From positions 1 through 26,772 of the forward strand of contig DATJHO010000030.1 of the NCBI GenBank assembly GCA_035493835.1: DNA of 26,772 bases, in the 5' to 3' direction. Each line of letters begins with the position of its first letter. Within the stretch, counting starts at the first letter, position 1. The stretch is from DASZTU01 sp035493835. GTDB lineage: Bacteria; Pseudomonadota; Alphaproteobacteria; Rhizobiales; Devosiaceae. The position numbers were made by a program, and so were the translations under genes. This document shows positions 1-9,885 of this stretch, piece by piece. Under the pieces are notes generated by a model. That model made no database searches. It had not been told where the DNA came from and saw only the letters and a list, made by a program, of their open reading frames with translations.

Positions 1-278
1 TAAGAAAACGTAGCACCGTCGAAGTCGCATGACCGCCTACTTCCAGTCCTTTCGGACCAGGTTCAGCGCGCAAGAACCTCGCCGTCCACGTTTCCCTTTC
101 TTCCATCTTCACAATGTCAAAGAGCCGACCTCAAAACCCCAAAAGGAGCAAGACGTCACAGAAGCAAAAGCTTCCTAATTTTTAGGGAACATGACCCTGC
201 GTCCGGATTGCCCGGCAGCATGTCTGCCCTTTCAGAAGTTCGTTGATCGCTGGAGCAGTTCGCTCGGCGTCATCAACG
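1..278 (-). other. rRNA operon leader (5' part of a pre-rRNA transcript), running off the left edge
   Basis: Read on the minus strand, this stretch has the order expected of an rrn leader: promoter (285-313), a short stem-loop (161-174), a boxA-like antitermination element (115-125), then the string GAAAGGGAAACGTGGACGG, which resembles text found ahead of 16S genes in rhizobia as I recall them. The 16S gene itself is not in the window; it should begin within roughly 100-200 bp beyond position 1. The GC content looks clearly lower than in the flanking genes. A 71-codon open frame on the same strand (182-397) overlaps promoter and leader and is not a gene. The 5' end near 278 is estimated from the -10 position. 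The identification rests on motif order and remembered similarity, not on alignment. Confidence 0.7.
115..125 (-). promoter_or_regulatory. boxA antitermination element of the rRNA leader
   Basis: The minus strand reads GCTCTTTGACA, very close to the bacterial rRNA boxA (TGCTCTTTAACA in E. coli), where NusB and NusE bind to make the polymerase termination-resistant. A small stem-loop (GAAGC, AAAA loop, GCTTC, 161-174) lies just upstream in the transcript, where a boxB-like hairpin often sits. Confidence 0.7.
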
Positions 279-284
279 TGGCGG

Positions 285-313
285 TTTGTAGTCGAGGCTC
301 CAGACAGTGTCAA
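285..313 (-). promoter_or_regulatory. Probable rRNA operon promoter (-35 TTGACA, 17-bp spacer, -10 TACAAA)
   Basis: On the minus strand a perfect -35 hexamer TTGACA (308-313) is followed by exactly 17 bp and then TACAAA (285-290), which matches the -10 consensus at four of six positions. Transcription would start near 278 and proceed leftward. A consensus -35 with optimal spacing and a boxA downstream is typical of rrn promoters. The hexamers are seen directly; the assignment to rRNA is inferred from the leader. Confidence 0.68.
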
Positions 314-338
314 CACTGATCTGCGGCCGATTATGTGA

Positions 339-366
339 TTCAGTGGATGAGCCAAATTCCACTGAA
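339..366. repeat. Perfect 8-bp inverted repeat upstream of the rRNA promoter
   Basis: TTCAGTGG (339-346) and CCACTGAA (359-366) are exact inverted copies around a 12-bp spacer. The element starts 25 bp upstream of the rrn -35 box on the minus strand, where UP-element or activator binding would be expected. It could be a dimeric protein site or simply a cruciform-forming sequence; the sequence does not identify a regulator. Confidence 0.5.
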
Positions 367-630
367 AACTGAATGGGTTAGGCCAACGGCCTGCCACTCG
401 GAAGTCGCGAGCTAGCGCAGGTGGCGGTGAAAAAAATCGTCATTGCCCGCAGCGCCATGTCAAAATCCCGGCGTTGAAGGCAAAAATCCGTCACGCCGCC
501 CGGATACAGCATTATATGTAGGGCAAGTGTGGCGCGAAACAAGATCAAAAAGTGCGGAAGTCAGCCACCGAGCCCCCCGGGGGACGATATATATTGGGTA
601 GCGCCCGCGTGAAAACATGTAGGGCGGATC
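367..630. other. Intergenic region between the rRNA promoter and putA
   Basis: No supported gene. It should carry the putA promoter. An AT-rich string TATATATT (588-595) is a possible -10, but no good -35 lies at the right distance. The 9-mer ATGTAGGGC occurs twice, at 516-524 and 617-625, 101 bp apart. A CCCCCGGGGG palindrome sits at 574-583. No divergent putR/lrp-type regulator gene is present. Confidence 0.4.
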
Positions 631-672
631 TTGCAGGAAGCAAGAGGACTGGCCAGCGAGCATGAGGAGAAG

Positions 673-3600
673 ATGACGTCTGGGGCAGGGGTGAGCGCGA
701 GGGACGAAATCAAGCCGTTCGAGGCATTTGACCTGCGGCCGTTCGATCCTGCCCCACTTCGCCGGGTCATCGCCGAGACCGAACGCCTGCCAGAGAGAGA
801 TTGTGTGCCCTCGCTGATCGATGCCGCAGCGCTCGATCCTCTTGCCGCAGGCCGTGTGAGGACCACCGCACGCAAATTGGTTCAGCGCTTGCGCGCCGAG
901 GGGCCGGATCGCGGGGTTTCCGGCTTGCTTCAGGAATACGCGCTGTCGAGCGTGGAGGGCGTGGCGCTGATGTGCCTCGCCGAAGCGTTGCTGCGCATCC
1001 CGGATAGCGCGACGCGCGATGCGCTGATCCGGGACAAGGTGGCGGGGGGCAATTGGCGGGCCCATATGGGGCCGGAACGATCGATCTTCGTCAATGCCGC
1101 GACCTGGGGGCTCATGATCACGGGCAGCCTTACTGCCGCCATGCCGGAGGAGGGGCTGGCGCGCGCCCTCAATCTTGTGCTCGCGCGGGGCGGCGAGCCG
1201 CTGATCCGCGCGGGCATGGATTTTGCGATGCTGCTGATGGGCGAGCAGTTCGTCATGGGCGAGACCATCGGGGAAGCGCTCAGCAGGAGCCAAAAGCTGG
1301 AGCGGCGCGGTTTTCGCCATTCCTTCGACATGCTGGGGGAGGCCGCAATGACGGCCGCCGATGCCGAACGCTATCTTGACGCCTATCGCAATGCCATCGA
1401 GGCGATCGGCGCGGCCTCCGCCGGGCGAGGGCCCCAGGAGGGGCCAGGCATTTCGATAAAGCTTTCGGCTTTGCACCCGCGCTACCGCCGCCAGCAGCGC
1501 AGCCGGGTAATGGGAGAACTGCTGCCCCGCCTGAGACAACTGGCGTTGCAGGCCAGGGCACAAAATATCGGGCTCAATATTGATGCCGAGGAAGCCGACC
1601 GCCTCGAATTATCGCTCGACCTGCTTGAGGCGCTCTGCCTCGATCCCGCCTTTGACGGCTGGGACGGCATCGGTTTCGTCATCCAGGCCTATGGCAGGCG
1701 CTGTTCCTTCCTCGTCGACTGGCTGGTTGACCTGGCGAGACGCTCCCGCCATCGCCTGATGGTGCGGCTGGTAAAGGGGGCGTATTGGGACAGCGAAATC
1801 AAACAGGCGCAGGTCGAGGGACTTGCGGACTATCCGGTTTTTACGCGCAAAACCTATACGGATGTCTCTTATATAGTGTGTGCGCGAAAACTGCTGGCGG
1901 CGCCGCGGGAGATCTTTCCGCAGTTCGCCACCCACAATGCCCATACCGTCGCGGCCATTTACGAGATCGCCGGTCCCGACTTCTATCCGGGCCAGTATGA
2001 ATTCCAGTGCCTCCACGGCATGGGGGAGCAGCTCTATTCGGCGGTCGTGGGCAAGGGCAATCTCGATCGGCCGTGCCGCATCTATGCACCGGTGGGCACG
2101 CACGCGACGTTGCTTGCCTATCTCGTCCGGCGCCTGCTTGAGAACGGGGCCAATACCTCCTTCGTCAACCGCATCGCGGATGGAAGAATCGCCATTGAGG
2201 ACCTAATCGCCGATCCTGTGGAGATCGCCCGCGGGATCGCGCCGCTCGGCGCACCGCACCCAGGGATCAAGCTGCCGCGCGATATCTTGGGGCAAAGACA
2301 GAACTCGGCCGGGCTCGATTTTTCCAGCGAGCCGGTACTCCAACGTCTCGCAAGCAGATTCCGCGACAGCGCCGCAAAACCCTGGCGGGCAGTGCCGCTG
2401 CTTGCCGATGGGGAGGCGGGCGGCACCGAGGTGACCATCTTGAACCCCGCCGACAATAGCGATGTCGTCGGCATCGCCCGGTTCGCAACGCCACAAATGG
2501 TTTCCCGTGCCTTTGCCGCCGCAACGCCCGACTGGGCGCCTCCAGAGGCTCGGGCACGGTGCCTGCTCGACGCGGCGGACCGGCTCGAAGCGGCTAGCGG
2601 GGAACTGATGGGGCTGATGGTGCGGGAGGCGGGCAAGACGGTTGCCGATGCGCTCGCCGAAGTCCGCGAGGCGGTCGATTTCCTGCGTTACTATGGCGGG
2701 GAGGCGCAAAAGCTCGGCGAGGCCGATCGGTCGCTTGGCACGGTCGTTTGCATCAGCCCGTGGAATTTTCCGCTGTCGATCTTCACCGGCCAAATCGCCG
2801 CGGCATTGGCGGCGGGCAACGCGGTTCTGGCCAAACCGGCCGAGGAAACCCCGCTCGTTGCCTTCGCCATGACCGAAATTCTTCATGCCGCAGGCATTCC
2901 GCCTGCAGCGCTGCAATTGTTGCCCGGCGCGGGCGATATCGGGGCGGCGCTTGTCGGCCATGCCGGGGTTTCCGGCGTGGCCTTCACCGGTTCGCTCGAG
3001 GTGGCGCGGGCGATCCAGCACCAGCTGGCCGACAGGATCCTGCCGGACGGCGCGCCGGCGCCGCTGATCGCCGAGACAGGCGGGCAGAATGCGATGATCG
3101 TCGATTCCTCCGCGCTCGCCGAGCAGGTGGTTACGGATGTGCTGAGCTCGGCCTATGACAGCGCCGGCCAGCGCTGCTCGGCGCTCCGACTGTTGTGCGT
3201 CCAGGAGGATGTCGCCGAGCGCACCCTCGAGATGCTGAAGGGGGCGATGCGGGAACTCAGCGTCGGCAACCCCGATAGGCTCGCGACCGATATCGGTCCG
3301 GTGATCACCGCCGAGGCCCGCGACCGGCTGTTGCAGCACATCGAGCTTATGCGCGGACGAGGGCATGCCATAACTCAAATCCCCCTCGGTGCCGATACGG
3401 AAAAGGGCACCTTCTTGCCGCCGACGCTGATCGAGATCAATCACATCGAAGAGCTGACGGCGGAGGTCTTTGGGCCGGTCCTGCATGTGGTGCGCTACCG
3501 GCGCGAGGATCTCGACCGGCTGGCGGAAGCCATCAGCGGCCTTGGCTATGGCCTCACGTTCGGGCTCCATACGCGGCTCGACGAGACGGTGGAGCGGGTC

Positions 3601-4317
3601 GTCGGCCGGATCGGGGTGGGCAATATCTATGTCAACCGCAACATTATCGGCGCCGTCGTCGGGGTGCAGCCTTTTGGCGGGCAGGGGCTTTCGGGTACCG
3701 GGCCAAAGGCGGGCGGCCCGCTCTATTTGCGGCGCTTGCTGAGCCGGCGGTCCGGGCGCGCGGAGGTCGGCAGCAGAGACGAGATCGATGACGCCGGCTT
3801 TTCCGTCTTCATGGCGGGGCAGGGGAGGGAGGCCCAATTCGCCGCCCTGCTGGAGAGGTCGCCGGCCGGCGTCGTTGCCGAACTTCCGGGACCGGTGGGC
3901 GAAAACAACCTTTATCGCGCCGAGCCGAGGGGCGAGATCCTGCTGCTGCCGCAGACGTACGACGGATTTTTGGCGCAGCTCGGCGCAGTGTTCGCGACCG
4001 GCAATCGCGCCGTCGTCGATGCCTCGGCGCCACCTGTCGCGGGGCTCCTGCAAGCCCCGCCGCCGGCCATTGCCGCCCGCCTCCGCACCACCCCCGATTG
4101 GCACAACGAAACCGGCGTCCATGGCGTGTTGGTCGAAGGCGATCCGGGCCGGGTGGCCGAGGTCTCGGCCATCGTCGCCGGCTTCGAGGGACCCATCATT
4201 ACCGTGCAGGGCGCGGCCGACTACAATCTCGACCTGCTCGTCCGCGAGGTCTCGGTCAGCATCAACACGGCCGCAGCCGGCGGCAATGCCAGTTTGATGG
4301 CCCTGAAGGAAACCTGA
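673..4317 (+). CDS. putA: Bifunctional proline dehydrogenase / L-glutamate-gamma-semialdehyde dehydrogenase PutA
   Basis: Oxidises proline to glutamate in two steps: FAD-dependent proline dehydrogenase, then NAD+-dependent semialdehyde dehydrogenase, with channelling between the sites. From the ATG at 673 it is 1214 residues. Order: helical N-terminal arm, proline dehydrogenase barrel (roughly 130-470, with RLVKGAYWDSEIK and EFQCLHGMGEQLY), aldehyde dehydrogenase (about 510-985, with the catalytic cysteine of GQRCSALR at residue 835), then a C-terminal domain ending in the conserved SVSINTAAAGGNASLM motif. It lacks the ribbon-helix-helix DNA-binding domain of E. coli PutA and has the extra C-terminal domain, so it is a type-B PutA that should not repress itself. 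ATG 673 has AGGAG at 665-669, with a short 3-nt spacer; an in-frame TTG at 631 (AGGG at 621) would add 14 residues. A RidA-family gene follows 92 bp downstream. Confidence 0.96.
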   Translation: MTSGAGVSARDEIKPFEAFDLRPFDPAPLRRVIAETERLPERDCVPSLIDAAALDPLAAGRVRTTARKLVQRLRAEGPDRGVSGLLQEYALSSVEGVALMCLAEALLRIPDSATRDALIRDKVAGGNWRAHMGPERSIFVNAATWGLMITGSLTAAMPEEGLARALNLVLARGGEPLIRAGMDFAMLLMGEQFVMGETIGEALSRSQKLERRGFRHSFDMLGEAAMTAADAERYLDAYRNAIEAIGAASAGRGPQEGPGISIKLSALHPRYRRQQRSRVMGELLPRLRQLALQARAQNIGLNIDAEEADRLELSLDLLEALCLDPAFDGWDGIGFVIQAYGRRCSFLVDWLVDLARRSRHRLMVRLVKGAYWDSEIKQAQVEGLADYPVFTRKTYTDVSYIVCARKLLAAPREIFPQFATHNAHTVAAIYEIAGPDFYPGQYEFQCLHGMGEQLYSAVVGKGNLDRPCRIYAPVGTHATLLAYLVRRLLENGANTSFVNRIADGRIAIEDLIADPVEIARGIAPLGAPHPGIKLPRDILGQRQNSAGLDFSSEPVLQRLASRFRDSAAKPWRAVPLLADGEAGGTEVTILNPADNSDVVGIARFATPQMVSRAFAAATPDWAPPEARARCLLDAADRLEAASGELMGLMVREAGKTVADALAEVREAVDFLRYYGGEAQKLGEADRSLGTVVCISPWNFPLSIFTGQIAAALAAGNAVLAKPAEETPLVAFAMTEILHAAGIPPAALQLLPGAGDIGAALVGHAGVSGVAFTGSLEVARAIQHQLADRILPDGAPAPLIAETGGQNAMIVDSSALAEQVVTDVLSSAYDSAGQRCSALRLLCVQEDVAERTLEMLKGAMRELSVGNPDRLATDIGPVITAEARDRLLQHIELMRGRGHAITQIPLGADTEKGTFLPPTLIEINHIEELTAEVFGPVLHVVRYRREDLDRLAEAISGLGYGLTFGLHTRLDETVERVVGRIGVGNIYVNRNIIGAVVGVQPFGGQGLSGTGPKAGGPLYLRRLLSRRSGRAEVGSRDEIDDAGFSVFMAGQGREAQFAALLERSPAGVVAELPGPVGENNLYRAEPRGEILLLPQTYDGFLAQLGAVFATGNRAVVDASAPPVAGLLQAPPPAIAARLRTTPDWHNETGVHGVLVEGDPGRVAEVSAIVAGFEGPIITVQGAADYNLDLLVREVSVSINTAAAGGNASLMALKET

Positions 4318-4409
4318 GGGCCATCTCGTTGGGATTTCGGTTCCGTAGCGGCTTGCGGCCGGACGTGCGCGGCGGCTATTGCTCGCGCCGAAACCTAAGA
4401 GGATCTCCC

Positions 4410-4754
4410 ATGAGCATTCAACGCATCGAACCCGGTCCGCGCATGAGCCAGGCCGTGGTCAACAACGGCCTGGTATTTCTGGCCGGCCAGGTCGGCAACG
4501 CCGGCGAGGACATCACCGCGCAGACCAAGACAGTGCTCGCCAATATCGACCGCCTGCTGGCGGCGGCCGGCACCGACAAGTCCAAGATCCTCAATGCCAC
4601 CGTCTGGCTCGCCGACATGGCCAATTTCGGCGCCATGAACCAGGTCTGGGAAAGCTGGGTCGATCCCGCCAACCCGCCGGCACGCGCCACCGGCGAAGTG
4701 AAGCTCGCCGGCCCCGACTACCTGATCGAGATCATCGTCATCGCGGCGAAATAA
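4410..4754 (+). CDS. RidA-family (YjgF/YER057c/UK114) protein, probable enamine/imine deaminase
   Basis: A 114-residue protein of the RidA superfamily, small trimeric cytosolic proteins of which the best-studied hydrolyse reactive 2-aminoacrylate-type enamines/imines to keto acids and ammonia. Visible are the N-terminal FLAGQVG strand, the helix QTKTVLANIDRLLAAAG, TVWLADM, and the C-terminal PPARATGEVKLAG segment, where Arg92 matches the catalytic arginine and Glu107 the conserved glutamate. The start at 4410 has AGAGGA six bases upstream. It follows putA by 92 bp on the same strand and may share its transcript; a role beside amino-acid oxidation would be sensible. The subfamily cannot be fixed by eye, so no gene symbol is given. 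Confidence 0.88.
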   Translation: MSIQRIEPGPRMSQAVVNNGLVFLAGQVGNAGEDITAQTKTVLANIDRLLAAAGTDKSKILNATVWLADMANFGAMNQVWESWVDPANPPARATGEVKLAGPDYLIEIIVIAAK

Positions 4755-4760
4755 CCGCCG

Positions 4761-4787
4761 GGTCCCCTCCCTCAGCGGGAGGGGACC
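4761..4787 (+). terminator. Strong hairpin after the putA-ridA unit
   Basis: GGTCCCCTCCC (4761-4771) and GGGAGGGGACC (4777-4787) form a perfect 11-bp stem with a 5-nt loop, six bases after the RidA-family stop codon. No U-run follows, so it may work as a 3' processing or stability hairpin or aid Rho-independent pausing, rather than being a classic terminator. Confidence 0.55.
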
Positions 4788-5290
4788 GCTTACGGACTAT
4801 CCTTTGCGGGATAAGTCCCTTTCCACCCGCGGCGTCATGCCTGCATCCAGCGCCCGCCGCGACCGCCGAGCGGGTGGCGAGGCATCAAGATGGACCCCGG
4901 CGTTCGCCGGGGTGACGCCGGGGAGGGGGCACGGCGCTTCCGCCAAATCCCCTCCCTCTCCCCATCGTCATCCCCGGGCCTGGCCAGGCTTGACCCGGGG
5001 ACCCACGCCTTTTCAGTGCGATGGGCAGATTTGGCAAGTGCATCATGGGTGGCCGGGTCAAGCCTGGCCATGACGGACCGAGAAGGCGGAATCCCACCCC
5101 CGACGCCCCCCGGCACTTATGACTTTCCTATAAGTACCCCCTCCCGCCCGTCTCGAAAACCTACGCGCCCCGGGCGCATCTTCCTCCCGAAACTTGGATT
5201 GGTGGCGGCACCAGATTTCACGTCGGGCGAACTATTCGGCCAACGTGGTCTGGCGCTGCCGCCCATCCTGTCGTCGGAAGGGAAAGTCCA
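4788..5290. repeat. Repeat-rich intergenic region ahead of the kdp operon
   Basis: No credible gene in about 500 bp. It contains a 9-bp palindrome ACCCCGGCG-TT-CGCCGGGGT (4894-4913) and an exact 18-bp inverted pair, tggccaggcttgacccgg at 4981-4998 against its reverse complement at 5053-5070. These resemble dispersed palindromic elements common between genes of GC-rich proteobacteria. The last 180 bp should hold the kdp promoter. Open frames crossing the area have repeat-derived, low-complexity translations and were not accepted. Confidence 0.6.
5115..5135. promoter_or_regulatory. AT-rich inverted repeat upstream of kdp (possible operator)
   Basis: ACTTAT (5115-5120) and ATAAGT (5130-5135) form a 6-bp inverted repeat with a 9-bp spacer in otherwise GC-rich DNA, 155 bp upstream of the first kdp-locus gene. 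KdpE sites in other bacteria are AT-rich, so this is a reasonable place for one, but no diagnostic match is visible. Confidence 0.25.
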
Positions 5291-5374
5291 ATGCTGGATG
5301 TCGTCATGCTGATCCTGGCGGCCGTCTTCTTCATAGCCACCATCGCCTACGCTTATGCGTGCGAGAGGCTGTGA
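5291..5374 (+). CDS. 27-residue single-pass membrane peptide at the head of the kdp operon
   Basis: A short frame begins at ATG 5291 behind a purine-rich GGAAGGGA site (5279-5286) and stops 12 bp before kdpF. The peptide starts MLDVVMLILAAVFF and ends AYAYACERL: one hydrophobic helix of about 20 residues with a short Cys-Glu-Arg-Leu tail. It resembles KdpF in size and topology but not in sequence. I recall similar unnamed peptides ending in a Cys-Asp/Glu-Arg motif ahead of kdpF in other proteobacteria. The good ribosome site, the tight spacing and the operon position argue for a real gene; no function is known to me. A subunit or assembly role in the pump is only a guess. Confidence 0.7.
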   Translation: MLDVVMLILAAVFFIATIAYAYACERL

Positions 5375-5386
5375 GGGAGGCTTGCC

Positions 5387-5476
5387 ATGATGTTCGATTA
5401 CGTACTCGCGGCGATCGTTGCGATCGTGCTGCTTGTGTATCTCGCCTACGCTCTGCTGCGGCCTGAGCGGTTCTGA
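5387..5476 (+). CDS. kdpF: K+-transporting ATPase small subunit KdpF
   Basis: A 29-residue, single-helix membrane peptide ending in YALLRPERF, the hallmark C-terminus of KdpF, the lipid-like stabilising subunit of the Kdp potassium pump. GGGAGG (5375-5380) lies six bases before ATG 5387. There are two consecutive ATG codons; the first is taken as the start because of this spacing. It ends 10 bp before kdpA, and co-translation is likely. Confidence 0.93.
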   Translation: MMFDYVLAAIVAIVLLVYLAYALLRPERF

Positions 5477-5486
5477 GGGGGCAATC

Positions 5487-7190
5487 ATGACTATCATCGG
5501 CTGGGCCCAGATCCTGCTGTATTGCGCCCTCGTGGTGGCGATTACGCCCCCGCTTGGCGCCTATATGACTCACGTGTTCAAGGGCGAGCGCACCTGGCTG
5601 TCGCCGGTGCTGCGTCCTGTCGAAGCCGCCATCTATTGGCTTTGCGGCGTCGATGAAAAGAAAGAGCAGCATTGGCTGCCCTACACCGTCGGCATGTTGC
5701 TGTTCCATGTCGGCGGCTTTCTCTTCGTCTATGTGATCCTGCGCCTGCAGCAATTCCTGCCTTTCAATCCGGCCGGCATGGGTGCGGTGGCGCCGGATCT
5801 GTCGTTCAACACGGCGATCAGCTTCATCACCAACACCAACTGGCAGAACTACGGCGGCGAGACGACCATGTCTTACCTGTCGCAGATGCTGGCACTCGCC
5901 CACCAGAACTTCCTGTCGGCGGCAACCGGTATCGTGTTGGCCCTGGTGCTGATCCGCGGTTTTGCCCGGCACTCGGTCAGGACGGTGGGCAATTTCTGGG
6001 TCGATATGACCCGCTGCGTGCTCTACATCCTGCTGCCGATCTGCGTGCTCTATACGCTCTTCCTCGTCTGGCAGGGCATTCCGCAGACCCTCGGGCCCTA
6101 CGTCAACGCCACCACGCTTGAGGGCGCCCAGCAGACGCTGGCCGTCGGTCCGGTTGCGTCCCAGATCGCCATCAAGATGCTCGGCACCAATGGTGGCGGC
6201 TTCTTCAACGTCAACGCCGCGCATCCGTTCGAAAATCCGACGGCGCTGTCGAACTTCATCCAGATGATTTCGATCTTCGCCCTCGGCGCTGCCTTGACCA
6301 ACGTCTTCGGTCGCATGGTCGGCAACCAGCGTCAGGGCTGGGCGATCCTTGCCGTGATGGGCGTGCTGTTTATCGCCGGCGTTATCGTCTGCTACTGGGC
6401 GGAAGCCAGCGGCACCAATATCCTCAACTCGCTTGGCCTCACCGGCGGCAACATGGAAGGCAAGGAAGTCCGCTTCGGCATCGTCGGTTCGGCGCTGTTT
6501 GCGGTCATCACCACGGCAGCTTCGTGCGGCGCGGTCAATGCCATGCATGACAGCTTCACCGCGCTCGGCGGCATGATCCCGCTGATCAACATCCAGCTCG
6601 GCGAAATCATCATCGGCGGCGTCGGCTCGGGCCTCTATGGCATGCTGCTCTTCGTCATCGTCGCGATTTTCGTGGCGGGCCTGATGGTCGGCCGCACGCC
6701 CGAATATGTGGGCAAGAAGATCGAGTCCAAAGAAGTGAAGATGGCCATGCTCGCCATCCTTGTCCTGCCGCTGATGTATCTCGGCTGGACGGCGATTGCG
6801 GACGTCCTGCCGTTCGGCGTCTCCCAGCTGGGCAATGCCGGCCCGCACGGCTTCTCGGAGATGCTTTATCTCTACACCTCCTCCACCGGTAATAACGGCT
6901 CGGCCTTCGGTGGCATCACCGCCAACACGCTCTTCTATAATCTGAGCGGCGCCATGGCGATGTTCGTCGGTCGCTTCTGGATGATCGTGCCTGCCATGGC
7001 CATCGCCGGCTCTCTGGCAGCCAAGAAGTCGGTGCCGGCCTCGGCGGGCACCTTCCCGACCACGGGCGGCCTCTTTGTCGGCCTGGTGGTTGGGGTGATC
7101 CTCATCGTCGGCGGCCTGACCTTCTTCCCGGCGCTTGCCCTCGGTCCCATCGTCGAGCAGATCGCGATGACCGCTGGCCAGCTGTTCTGA
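5487..7190 (+). CDS. kdpA: Potassium-transporting ATPase subunit KdpA (K+ channel-like subunit)
   Basis: The 567-residue integral membrane subunit that binds and selects K+ in the KdpFABC complex, related to Trk/Ktr/HKT transporters. About ten hydrophobic segments are visible, with selectivity-filter-like loops such as NTNWQNYGGETTMSYL and GTNGGGFFNVNAAHPFENPT (around residue 232, where E. coli KdpA has its critical filter glycine), plus SSTGNNGSAFGG later. Length matches the family (about 557-570). The start at 5487 follows GAGGGGG after the kdpF stop; an upstream in-frame ATG at 5418 lies inside kdpF and is rejected. kdpB begins 14 bp downstream. Confidence 0.97.
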   Translation: MTIIGWAQILLYCALVVAITPPLGAYMTHVFKGERTWLSPVLRPVEAAIYWLCGVDEKKEQHWLPYTVGMLLFHVGGFLFVYVILRLQQFLPFNPAGMGAVAPDLSFNTAISFITNTNWQNYGGETTMSYLSQMLALAHQNFLSAATGIVLALVLIRGFARHSVRTVGNFWVDMTRCVLYILLPICVLYTLFLVWQGIPQTLGPYVNATTLEGAQQTLAVGPVASQIAIKMLGTNGGGFFNVNAAHPFENPTALSNFIQMISIFALGAALTNVFGRMVGNQRQGWAILAVMGVLFIAGVIVCYWAEASGTNILNSLGLTGGNMEGKEVRFGIVGSALFAVITTAASCGAVNAMHDSFTALGGMIPLINIQLGEIIIGGVGSGLYGMLLFVIVAIFVAGLMVGRTPEYVGKKIESKEVKMAMLAILVLPLMYLGWTAIADVLPFGVSQLGNAGPHGFSEMLYLYTSSTGNNGSAFGGITANTLFYNLSGAMAMFVGRFWMIVPAMAIAGSLAAKKSVPASAGTFPTTGGLFVGLVVGVILIVGGLTFFPALALGPIVEQIAMTAGQLF

Positions 7191-7204
7191 TCGGAGCAAT
7201 TCCA

Positions 7205-9265
<2,061 letters not shown>

Positions 9266-9277
9266 GGAGCTCTTCAA

Positions 9278-9877
9278 ATGCTGAAGGAAATCCGGCCGGC
9301 AATCGTCTTGGTGATCATCCTCACCTTGATCACCGGCCTCGTCTACCCGCTGGCGATGACCGGCATTGCCGGGGCCATCTTCCCCTCCCAGGCGCAGGGA
9401 AGCCTCATCACCCAGAACGGCAAAGTCATCGGCTCGGCCCTGATCGGGCAGAATTTTACCGAGCCCAAGTACTTCCACGGCCGCCCCTCGGCGACCACGG
9501 GCACCGACGCCAAGGGCAACACCGTGCCGCAGCCTTATAACGCGGCCAACTCGGTGGGCTCCAATCTCGGCCCGACCAGCAAGGCGCTGTCGGACCGGGT
9601 GAAGGCTAGCTACGCGGCGCTGCATGCAGAAAACCCGAACATGCCGGTGCCGGTGGACTTGGTCACCACCTCGGGCAGCGGCCTCGATCCGGATATTTCG
9701 CCGGAAGCGGCTGAGTTCCAGATCCCGCGCGTTGCCAAGGCCCGCAACCTGCCGGTGGACCAGGTGGCGCAACTGGTTGCCGCGCAGACCCAGGGGCGGC
9801 TCCTCGGGATCATCGGGGAACCTCACGTCAATGTCTTGCAGCTAAACTTGGCGCTCGACCAGCTCGCGACCAAATAA
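9278..9877 (+). CDS. kdpC: Potassium-transporting ATPase subunit KdpC
   Basis: A 199-residue subunit with one N-terminal membrane helix (about residues 7-33) and a periplasmic domain. KdpC stabilises the KdpFABC pump. Family features seen are the N-terminal LVYPLAMTGIAGAIFP, the SALIGQNFTEPKYFHGRPSA block, SNLGPTSKAL, and the late SGSGLDPDISPEAAEFQIPR segment. Length agrees with the family (about 190-200). AAGGAG overlaps the kdpB stop codon, 8 bases before the ATG, indicating translational linkage to kdpB. A large hairpin lies immediately downstream. Confidence 0.96.
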   Translation: MLKEIRPAIVLVIILTLITGLVYPLAMTGIAGAIFPSQAQGSLITQNGKVIGSALIGQNFTEPKYFHGRPSATTGTDAKGNTVPQPYNAANSVGSNLGPTSKALSDRVKASYAALHAENPNMPVPVDLVTTSGSGLDPDISPEAAEFQIPRVAKARNLPVDQVAQLVAAQTQGRLLGIIGEPHVNVLQLNLALDQLATK

Positions 9878-9885
9878 CAGGCTAA

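Noticed and set aside
182..397. 71-codon open frame on the minus strand near the left edge
   Set aside because: It overlaps the rRNA promoter and leader on the same strand, has no recognisable domain, and the regulatory reading explains the sequence better.
2203..4122. 639-codon open frame antisense to putA
   Set aside because: Composition shadow of a GC-rich gene: Arg/Gly/His-rich, no domains, fully inside well-supported putA.
4761..5070. Possible CRISPR-like repeat cluster
   Set aside because: Repeats are inverted, of different kinds and irregularly spaced; no direct-repeat/spacer pattern and no cas genes.
4804..5116. Overlapping frames of 70-93 codons on both strands in the repeat-rich gap
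   Set aside because: They translate palindromic repeats (Pro/Gly/Arg/Trp-rich) and have no ribosome sites or domains.
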